Below are positions 57,357 through 64,000 of a DNA stretch of 64,000 nucleotides, one piece after another. The notes beneath the pieces are model-generated. The model had not been told where the DNA came from. It searched no databases and was given only the letters and a program-made list of their open reading frames with translations. The position numbers and the translations under genes were made by a program. Each line of letters opens with the position of its first letter. Position 1 is the first letter of the stretch. This DNA is from Prasinococcaceae sp. CCMP 1430 (taxonomy: Eukaryota; Prasinodermophyta; Palmophyllophyceae; Prasinococcales; Prasinococcaceae), in assembly GCA_013416795.1 (NCBI GenBank), contig RQSC01000004.1, forward strand, positions 263,827-327,826. The letters run 5' to 3'.

Positions 57357-59435
57357 TCAGCGGTCGTCGCTCGCCGACGAATTGCTGCCTGACGCGGTCA
57401 CGGGCTGCCCTGGCGAGTCGGAGAGGCGCAGGAGGCGCGAGGCCTCCTTGCCTGCGGTAGCGCTCTTCGGCGCAGCATTGCACAGCCTCGCAATCAGTTT
57501 CCCTTTCGTTGACGTTCCCTGAGGCAGCCCTTGGCGCTCGCACGCGCTGAGGAGCTCGCGTGCCTTGCGCTGCATCATCCAGTCGAGCAATGCCTCGTCG
57601 GAGAGCGCCTCGGCATCGGCTTCGGACAGGCCTGTCGCAACGCACGCCCACTCTAGCTGCCCACGCTTGCGCCCCTCGACCGACGCACGTGCACGCGTGA
57701 GACGCGCGCGCGAAAAGCGGTTCAATGGATTCGTGTCCTTCGGTGGATCCCGCGGAGGAGGCGGAGATGACTCGCCCGCGAACGAGCCGTTGTCGCTAGC
57801 GGCCAGCTCACCGGCACGCTGGTCGGCGCGGACGTCGTGCTCCTTCGTCTCGTCTGAAACGGCAGCCAAATCCGAGGGGCGCAGTGCCTCCAGCGAGAGG
57901 TCAGCGTACGCGGCAGTTGCCGCCACGGCGGCGGCATCGCTCTCGTCAACCGCGGCATCGTCGTCGCGGGCAGTTGCCGTCGGGAAGGGCGCGCGCCGAC
58001 CACCTTCGCACGCCGGGCACAGCACGTAACCCCAGCCGCCGCACAGCGCGCACGACAGATTGACGGCGGTGGGCTCAAGCCCGCACGAGGGGCACACACG
58101 TCGGCCTGTGTTGTCGCACACTCGACACTCGGTCGGAGCGAGGCCCTTGCCGCGCCTGCGACCGCTCTTCCCAGTGTCTGTTGTGGCGCTCTCGAGCATC
58201 CGCCGCGCCTGCGTGAATTTGAGGCGCGTGCGGAGATCTTCAACCTTTCCCGCCGTGGGAACGCCGTAGAGCATGAGCGCTTTCTGTAGCATGCGTTTGT
58301 ACATGGCATCGATCTCGGTGACCGTGAAGAGCGGCGGCGTCGACGACCCATACTCGTCATTCGCGTCGGAGGCGTCGGGTTCCTCCGCCCACTCACCCAT
58401 ACCCTTTCCTAGTGGCACGCCACCGCCCAGCTGTCCCCTTTGCACCGGCGCGCCGCCGCCCCTGCCCTCGTTGGCCAGCCTCGCCGCGCCAGAAGGCTGC
58501 GGGAACTGCATATTGCGCCTGCGCGAGGTGTTCAGTAGCATCTTCTCGAGCTGCTTGTACGTTGGGCGCTGCTCGACGACACCGAGAGGCGCGTAGCGAC
58601 TGCCACCGTCCAGCAGCGCGTAGACGGCCCAGCCGTCGGGGTAGGCACGCATGACGCGCACGACACCGCTCCCAGGCGTCTTGAATATGCCCGTTCGCGG
58701 GTTGCCCACGCGAACTTCGTACAGCTCGAAGCACGGCGCGAACGACTCGACGAACTCCTCTGCCCGGCGACGCGCGGCGCCGAAGCCGAAGTCGGACACG
58801 CCGAAAGCGTCGGCGCGCTCGCTCCACTCCGGGTTGATGACGAGCAGCGGCTCGCCGCGCGCGGCGCGTGCCTTCTCAATTGCGACAACTTTTTCCAACG
58901 TGTCGCCGTAGGGCGTCACCACCGCAGCGACCGCCCCGGGCCGCGCCTCGGCGCGCCGCAGCAGCGCGCTCGGCTCGGTGCCGTCGTCATCCAGACGCTC
59001 CGACACGACCTCGCCCGCGGCTGAGCCGTCCAGTGCGTCGAGCAGCGCGGCACCCATGAGGCGTGCTATGCGGAACTCCTCCGCGGCGGTCGCTTCCCCT
59101 GTCGAGTTCGTCGACATGTAGTTTGCGCGCCGAGCACCGCTCGGCAGAAGCCACCGCACGCGCACGCGGCTCACGCCCGCGTCGAGCGCGCGCCGCACGG
59201 CGCGCGCCGTGGACTGCACAACATCCTGCGGCGTTGTTGGCAGCGCGGGGACGCCCGCACGCGACGCCCCCGGCCCGCTGCTCTCGTAGCCATCCCCCAC
59301 GCATGCGGCCGGCCGGGCGCGCCGCAGCTGCGCTCGCGCGCGCGCACGTGCNGGGAGGGGGCGTGGCGGCCGCGCGCCCGCGCGCGCTCCCTCATCCGCT
59401 CGCGCGCGCCCCGGGCGCCGCTCCAGGGGTAACAA
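57357..59435 (-). CDS. DUF1995 protein with Cys-rich zinc-finger and SAP-like C-terminus, 5' end unresolved
   Basis: The N-terminal two fifths are a DUF1995 domain, a plastid-associated green-lineage/cyanobacterial family. It starts TTPQDVVQSTARAVRRALDA and contains VAAVVTPYGDTLEKVVAIEK, LLVINPEWSERADAFGVSDF and PDGWAVYALLDGG. After a linker comes a Cys-rich zinc segment of DnaJ/BSD2 style (CRVCDNTGRRVCPSCG; CALCGGWGYVLCPACEGG). The C-terminus has a SAP-like helical motif (RELLSACERQGLPQGTSTKG, then KLIARL). A role in plastid protein or RNA handling is an inference. The frame opens at a TTG (59435) without ATG. One undetermined base at 59352 lies in the N-terminus, and an ATG-started frame (MSKLHWRESASRW) runs into it from another phase, so a base missing or added at the N would restore a start. 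Confidence 0.78.
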   Translation of the reverse strand: MLPLERRPGRARADEGARAGARPPRPLXARARARAQLRRARPAACVGDGYESSGPGASRAGVPALPTTPQDVVQSTARAVRRALDAGVSRVRVRWLLPSGARRANYMSTNSTGEATAAEEFRIARLMGAALLDALDGSAAGEVVSERLDDDGTEPSALLRRAEARPGAVAAVVTPYGDTLEKVVAIEKARAARGEPLLVINPEWSERADAFGVSDFGFGAARRRAEEFVESFAPCFELYEVRVGNPRTGIFKTPGSGVVRVMRAYPDGWAVYALLDGGSRYAPLGVVEQRPTYKQLEKMLLNTSRRRNMQFPQPSGAARLANEGRGGGAPVQRGQLGGGVPLGKGMGEWAEEPDASDANDEYGSSTPPLFTVTEIDAMYKRMLQKALMLYGVPTAGKVEDLRTRLKFTQARRMLESATTDTGKSGRRRGKGLAPTECRVCDNTGRRVCPSCGLEPTAVNLSCALCGGWGYVLCPACEGGRRAPFPTATARDDDAAVDESDAAAVAATAAYADLSLEALRPSDLAAVSDETKEHDVRADQRAGELAASDNGSFAGESSPPPPRDPPKDTNPLNRFSRARLTRARASVEGRKRGQLEWACVATGLSEADAEALSDEALLDWMMQRKARELLSACERQGLPQGTSTKGKLIARLCNAAPKSATAGKEASRLLRLSDSPGQPVTASGSNSSASDDR

Positions 59436-60192
59436 ACGGCGTCATCAACCCAACGAGATGCACTCTCACGCCAGTGCAGTTTGCTCATTCATCCAACGCA
59501 CCGCCCGCGCGCGCGCGCAGCGATTGCCCCATCGAATCGCAAGGCGCTGAGCCGCACCTTCGCAAAGCAGCGCCGCGCATGCGGGGAAACCGAACCAACG
59601 CGAACGGGAGGGGCGCGCGCATACTACGGACGTGAACCCCGCTCGAACCCGGTCTGAGCGCTAGGGTTCGCTGGATTGACCGTCTTCAGCGGCTTAGACC
59701 CGGTCGTCCGCGCGCGGTCACCCCGGGCTGTGCCTCCTCTGAACCCCAGGTGAGTGTGCGCCCTGATGAGGAGCCGGAGCCGCCGGGCGCCGCTCGTGGT
59801 CAGCGGGTGCGGCGCGCACTCACCGAGTGACCGTGGGCCTCGGCGCCACAGCGCACGCGCGAGGGCGGCGCGCGGACCGGGGCTGCCTCCCGCCGCTGCA
59901 TCGCGCGCGGGCGCGTGGTGCGGGCGCGGGCGCCCGAGAGTGGCGCGGCGGCGGCCACGGCCCCACTCGGGCTCGGTGAGGAGCGGGCACGATGGCGCCG
60001 CGGAGGGAGAGGACCTCGGGGTCTAGGTCGGGCGCCAGTAAGGACGCCGTGAAGGTGCGCTGCCTGCGCCGCCCGCGCTCGAGGGGGGGCTTCGCCGCGC
60101 TGTGGAACGGGAGGACTTTCTTTCCGCCGAAGCGCGTGAAGTGGCGCCCCCGCGCGCGCGCCGCCGCTGACCCTCGCTCTGGCCTCCACGCA
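59436..60192. other. Divergent intergenic region upstream of HSF
   Basis: The region lies between the DUF1995 gene (minus) and the heat-shock factor (plus). It contains CTAGGGTTCG at 59661-59670. The HSF frame is open back to an ATG at 59992. No convincing heat-shock element array was seen by eye. Confidence 0.5.
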
Positions 60193-61371
60193 ATGCAGCG
60201 CCCGCCTCCGTTCCTGCAGAAGACGTGGGAGATGCTGGAAGAGAAGGAGACAGACGGCACGGTCTCCTGGTCGGAGGACGGCAAGTCGTTCATCGTGTGG
60301 CGCCCCGACGTGCTGCAGAACGAGCTGCTGCCCAAATACTTCAAGCACCAAAACTACTCGAGCTTCGTGCGGCAGCTGAATACGTACGGCTTCCGCAAGG
60401 TGAACCCCGACAGGTGGGAGTTCGCGCAGGAGCACTTCCGGCGCGATGACAAGGACCGTATGGTCCAAATCGTGCGCAAGAGGCCGTCGAAAAAGGAGGC
60501 AGCTGCGGGCGCCGGGGACGGCTCCGGCGGCGGCAACGCAGGGATCCTCCTCCCGGGCGGCGCGCACTCGGCGGTGCCGCCGATTGAGGTGGGCAATTTT
60601 GGCGGGCTCGACCAGGAGTTTGACAGGATGAAGCGCGACAACAGCGTGCTTACCATGGAGCTCCTGCGCATGCGGCAGGAGCAGCAGCAGATGAGGCAGG
60701 AGATGGCCGAGATGCGCTCGCGGCAGGACCACGCGGAGAGCGTGCAATCGGCCATGATGAACTACGCGCTGCAGGACCCGTACTCGTTCAAGCTCCTCCT
60801 GGAGCGGTACCAGAATGCCAAGGGCATGAAAGACTCGTCGAGCCGCAAGCGGCGCGCGCTTGAACAAGGCGAGCAGACTGCCGCGGCCGAACCCCTCTCT
60901 ACGTCCCTGATGCTCCGCGATCAACCGCAGAGCTTCTACGAGGGGGCTGCCAGGGGGCCGATCATCGAGCCCGTGAGCTCGCCTTCCAAATTGGAGGAGC
61001 TCGACGACGCGGACGACGCTATTATGACGCCCGCGGCGCGCAACAGTCTGAGACAGCAGGGCACAAGCATCGAGGGCGGAGGCGTTGGGGGCATGGTCGG
61101 CGCGCAGTTGGCAACAGCCTCAGCCCCGTTGGAAGACACTTTCGCTGCAATTTCGATGGGGAAGGGCGGGCGGGCGGACGGGGCGGGGCCTTCGAGGGGC
61201 CTGGGCCTGCAAGAAGCGCTGCAGATGCAGCCACCCGCCTCCGTGCCCGTGCACCCGCAGGCTGTCGAGGAGCTAAGTCCGGACGACCGGCTGATGTCGC
61301 TTGGATCGGTTGACAACGACCTGCTCAGCGCACTGCTGGAGGGCCTGGACGTGCCTATTAGGGAGGACTGA
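60193..61371 (+). CDS. HSF: Heat shock transcription factor
   Basis: A 392-residue HSF. The DNA-binding domain is at residues 3-97: PPFLQKTWEMLEEKETDGTV, WSEDGKSFIVWRPDVL, LPKYFKHQNYSSFVRQLNTY, GFRKVNPDRWEFAQEHFRRD. A basic stretch follows (RKRPSKKEA). The heptad-repeat oligomerisation domain (about residues 138-185) is rich in Met/Gln/Arg (LTMELLRMRQEQQQMRQEMA), with plant class-B-like compact spacing by eye. A nuclear-localisation-like SSRKRRALE is near residue 220. The C-terminus has acidic/hydrophobic segments (DNDLLSALLEGLD) that could be an activation motif. Start ATG 60193 (MQRPPPFLQ) fits the family; the ATG at 59992 would add 67 basic residues. Confidence 0.94.
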   Translation: MQRPPPFLQKTWEMLEEKETDGTVSWSEDGKSFIVWRPDVLQNELLPKYFKHQNYSSFVRQLNTYGFRKVNPDRWEFAQEHFRRDDKDRMVQIVRKRPSKKEAAAGAGDGSGGGNAGILLPGGAHSAVPPIEVGNFGGLDQEFDRMKRDNSVLTMELLRMRQEQQQMRQEMAEMRSRQDHAESVQSAMMNYALQDPYSFKLLLERYQNAKGMKDSSSRKRRALEQGEQTAAAEPLSTSLMLRDQPQSFYEGAARGPIIEPVSSPSKLEELDDADDAIMTPAARNSLRQQGTSIEGGGVGGMVGAQLATASAPLEDTFAAISMGKGGRADGAGPSRGLGLQEALQMQPPASVPVHPQAVEELSPDDRLMSLGSVDNDLLSALLEGLDVPIRED

Positions 61372-61601
61372 GCCCCTTTATCGGCAGCTCCCGACTTGCG
61401 CACGCGCGCCCCCGTACATATGTAGTATAACAAGAAGGAATGGGCAATGGGGGACAACCCACCCACCATATACATTGTCATCATCGAAGTGACGCGTCAC
61501 TTGGCCGATGCCGCGGGGGCAGAGTCTCTCGGAGGCTCGCACTGCTACCGCCGCTACCGCCGCCTCTGCCACGCGCGCTTTGAGGCTCTCGTGCCGCCAA
61601 A

Positions 61602-64000
61602 TTATTTACGCAGGAGGGCATACGCAGCTAGTAGCACAGCGGCTGCAATGGCGCCGAGCGCCACCCCATGGCCTCCGAACGCCGCCGGCCGCGCGCGACG
61701 CAACTCGCAGCACATGAATTGGGAGCGCGCGGCGTCCAGCTCGTCGATGGCATACCTCTCGAAGGAGATGGCAGCGGTGAGGAGCGACGCACTCACGCGA
61801 TGGGCCTGGCCCAGGTCACCCGACCACAGCGTTTCAGCCAACGTGACGAAGCGCTCCTCGAGTGAGTCGAGGTCGCGCTCAACGGCAGCCAGCGTGGCGT
61901 GCGGCAGCGGAGGATCGGGCCGACTCGGGTCGTGGTAGAGCGCGTCAATGGCCGACGGCAACCTCGAGCCCACATCACCGTCACGGTCAGCGCCATCGAG
62001 GGCGGCGGGCGTCACCCGCCCGCCCATGGGGTCGCGCAAGTGCTCGTCGACGAATCCTTCGATGTGCGCCAATGCAGTTGCCACCTTGGCGGCTGCAGTG
62101 TCGGCCCGTGCGAGTGCCGCGCCGCGCTGCGCCGCGCCCACGAGCGCCTTGCTCACGGAATGGAACGCTGCAGGCGCGAATGCCCCGAAAGGATGTGCGC
62201 CCGCAGCCCACATCCAGGCCTCCTTCCTCTCCTCGTGCGCCGAGCTCCAGCGCTCGTGCGGATCAGCGGCGCCTGCGAGGGCGCGGGCCACACCGGCGAC
62301 GATCGGGCCCATGGCCCTGCGCGCGTCCACGGTCACCGTGCGACCTTGCGAGACAAACGCGAGCGGCAGCGCCTCCTCCGCTGTCTGCAGCACAGCCACG
62401 CCGTCTGGGGCGGACGCCACGAGGCTCTCTCCGTCCATGGCAGTTCCGCGCGGCAGGCCAGTGCACGAAAAAAGATACACAGGCAGCACGTGCGTCCCCC
62501 CGCTAAAGGCCGAGCCCACGTCGCCGGCCTCGGACAGAAATGCTGCCGCCTTGCGAGCGTTGCCCTGCGAGCCTTCGCTCGTGGCGGTGTCTGCCTGACG
62601 CAATCCCTGCGTGAGCACGTCTCGCGCGGATCGTAGCTCCTCAAGCAGGCGCGCTCCGTGCACGCGCGGCCTGCGCCGCGTGACGTGCGCGCCGGTCGTG
62701 TCCGCACCGCCAGCCGCGGTGGCCGACGCTAGCGCCATGGCGATCGCCGGGTGATCGGCCATGCTCTGCAAAGTCGGCACGACCACGATCTTCTGGCCAG
62801 GCAACGCCAGCGCCCTGAGCTCGTGCTCCAGCTTCTCAACGTCAATGTACGTGCCCATCGAAGCGCTGCTTCTCTTTGCAAGCGGGTCGAAACTCTCGTG
62901 GTCAACGAATACCACTAGCGGCACCAGCACGCGCTCGGCTGCCATGGTTGTGTGAGGCGCCTCCACCACATCCGGCGCGAAGAGGTGCTGCACTGCCGAC
63001 CTCGCGACGTCGGCGACGCGCCCGCGCAGCTGCGCGTCGGCGGCCTCCTGCGGCATGCCCGAACCGTACCTCATTTCGTCCTCATGGTAGTCGGCGACAC
63101 GCGGGAGGGTCAAAGGACCAACCGCGCCTCCCACGCCATCCTCATCCTGCCCGGCGCGCCCGAGCGCGCACGGGCCAGCCGACAGGTCGACGACCGCGTA
63201 CTCGCCTTCGCTGACCCACGCGGCCGTCAGGCCGCCGCCTCCGTACCGGTAGCGGTACATGTATCCTCCCTCGTCGACGACCGGGCGCATCGTCGCGACG
63301 CGCTCGCTGGCTTTCTGCTCCTTCGTGCGTGGGTCTAGCACGTGCTTGTTCGGGCTGAGGACGATCAGCGCCGCGCGACCCGACTTGCCCACGGTCTCCT
63401 TGTACAGATTGCTCAACGCGCCCTGGACACTCTTGGAGGCTTCGACATTGAATACGGGCACGTTGACGGTGCCCTCAACATTAGCGTCGTCCTTCGACAC
63501 GGCAAGCACGGCCTCGTCGCCCGCGAAGACCATGTTCGAGGACAGCTCGCGGCTCACGTCCCTCAGCCTCCTGGCATCTGCGTGCGTCACGCGCCACTGG
63601 ATCTCGAGCTTGGCCCCAAGAAGCTCTGCGCCCCGCGCGCCGCGCGCGCCGCCCGTGAGTTTCGCAGGCCTGCGATACGGAAGCGTGGCGTTCAGCAGCC
63701 TCTCTAGCTTGCCTGCGTCCATGGCGTGCGCGTTCTCTCCGTCTCCATTGAGCCCTACAAGCACGACGTCAACCTCGAGTGGCGCCACGAACGGCACGCG
63801 CTCGACGCCGTCGGGGGCGCCCGGGTGGTGCACGGCGTGGCGAGAGTGCAGCATGTCGTGTGCGCTGCGCCCCGCGGTCGACACCATCCGCGATAGCACG
63901 CGCTCCGACCACGGGCGGAACCGGAAGCCGGCGCCCGGCGCGTCCGGGTCGCCGCCCGCGTCCGTCCCCGCCGCAGGCACCGCCGCCGCAGCCGCCGCCG
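61602..64000 (-). CDS. Large C-terminally anchored protein, DUF7906/At5g58100-like, 5' partial
   Basis: The frame is open to the right edge, so the N-terminus lies outside the window. About 800 residues are seen. The protein has VDVVLVGLNGDGENAHAMDA near its start, then alpha/beta stretches (RAALIVLSPNKHVLDPR; VLVPLVVFVDHESFDPLAKR; THVLPVYLFSCTGL). It ends in a single hydrophobic helix with a short basic tail (GVALGAIAAAVLLAAYALLR, then K). The pattern resembles the plant extracytoplasmic membrane protein family of Arabidopsis At5g58100, whose member is linked to pollen exine; I base this on general resemblance only. A type I topology with a missing signal peptide is expected. Function in an alga unknown. 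Confidence 0.6.
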   Translation of the reverse strand, partial: AAAAAAVPAAGTDAGGDPDAPGAGFRFRPWSERVLSRMVSTAGRSAHDMLHSRHAVHHPGAPDGVERVPFVAPLEVDVVLVGLNGDGENAHAMDAGKLERLLNATLPYRRPAKLTGGARGARGAELLGAKLEIQWRVTHADARRLRDVSRELSSNMVFAGDEAVLAVSKDDANVEGTVNVPVFNVEASKSVQGALSNLYKETVGKSGRAALIVLSPNKHVLDPRTKEQKASERVATMRPVVDEGGYMYRYRYGGGGLTAAWVSEGEYAVVDLSAGPCALGRAGQDEDGVGGAVGPLTLPRVADYHEDEMRYGSGMPQEAADAQLRGRVADVARSAVQHLFAPDVVEAPHTTMAAERVLVPLVVFVDHESFDPLAKRSSASMGTYIDVEKLEHELRALALPGQKIVVVPTLQSMADHPAIAMALASATAAGGADTTGAHVTRRRPRVHGARLLEELRSARDVLTQGLRQADTATSEGSQGNARKAAAFLSEAGDVGSAFSGGTHVLPVYLFSCTGLPRGTAMDGESLVASAPDGVAVLQTAEEALPLAFVSQGRTVTVDARRAMGPIVAGVARALAGAADPHERWSSAHEERKEAWMWAAGAHPFGAFAPAAFHSVSKALVGAAQRGAALARADTAAAKVATALAHIEGFVDEHLRDPMGGRVTPAALDGADRDGDVGSRLPSAIDALYHDPSRPDPPLPHATLAAVERDLDSLEERFVTLAETLWSGDLGQAHRVSASLLTAAISFERYAIDELDAARSQFMCCELRRARPAAFGGHGVALGAIAAAVLLAAYALLRK

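Noticed and set aside
1-64000. tRNA, rRNA, CRISPR arrays or insertion sequences
   Set aside because: No cloverleaf with A/B boxes, rRNA-like stretch, spaced repeat array or transposase was found on either strand by eye.

Overview
This window is nuclear DNA of a compact, very GC-rich unicellular eukaryote of the green lineage. The protein families support this. There is an SBP-box (SQUAMOSA-promoter-binding) transcription factor, two subunits of the plant-type TSET/TPLATE coat, a plant cysteine oxidase-type thiol dioxygenase, a DUF1995 protein and a CLMP1/Phox-like TPR-PB1 protein. Genes are dense, most have no or one short intron, and the four-intron-class structures that could be resolved use GT-AG splice sites (donors mostly GTGCGT or GTGAGN). 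A prasinophyte-grade picoalga fits best. The genus cannot be fixed from sequence alone.

Layout, left to right. 1-18 kb: an ACT plus cyclic-nucleotide-binding protein (minus, runs off the left edge), a TPR-PB1-TPR protein interrupted by an assembly gap, a plant cysteine oxidase (minus), TFIIA gamma (one intron), glutaminyl-tRNA synthetase (minus), an ABC half transporter of the SbmA/ABCD type (one intron) and Mediator subunit MED14 (one intron). 18-30 kb: a TMEM135-like membrane protein, a PC-esterase/TBL-like protein (minus), a Rab escort protein, the tRNA methyltransferase TRM13 (minus), an Mpv17/PMP22 protein (minus, one intron), a MYND protein and a divergent DHHC acyltransferase (minus, one intron). 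30-43 kb: TASH3 and TWD40-2, two TSET/TPLATE subunits, flank SYS1; then come a two-exon NAD(P)-binding protein (minus), an unknown Lys/Ala-rich protein and a tandem-repeat protein (minus). 44-64 kb: an SBP factor, a Sel1-repeat protein divergent from an unknown protein, a four-exon FkbM-type methyltransferase, a broken methyltransferase remnant (minus), an OTU protease, TRAPPC8 (minus), mitoribosomal mL54, a DUF1995/zinc/SAP protein (minus), a heat-shock factor and a large C-terminally anchored protein (minus, runs off the right edge).

There is no operon or island. The genes are mostly housekeeping. A loose enrichment in membrane-trafficking genes (TASH3, TWD40-2, SYS1, TRAPPC8, Rab escort protein, DHHC enzyme) is the clearest functional theme. 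Several divergent intergenic regions carry telobox-like AGGGTT elements, which look like a shared promoter motif. Six genes show no in-frame ATG in their main exon, so short upstream exons, sequence errors or non-AUG starts must be considered. The strongest oddities are the linked TSET genes, the GSGVNY repeat protein, the divergent DHHC motif, the methyltransferase frame broken by one TAG, and two opposite-strand genes whose 5' ends run through each other near 39.4 kb.
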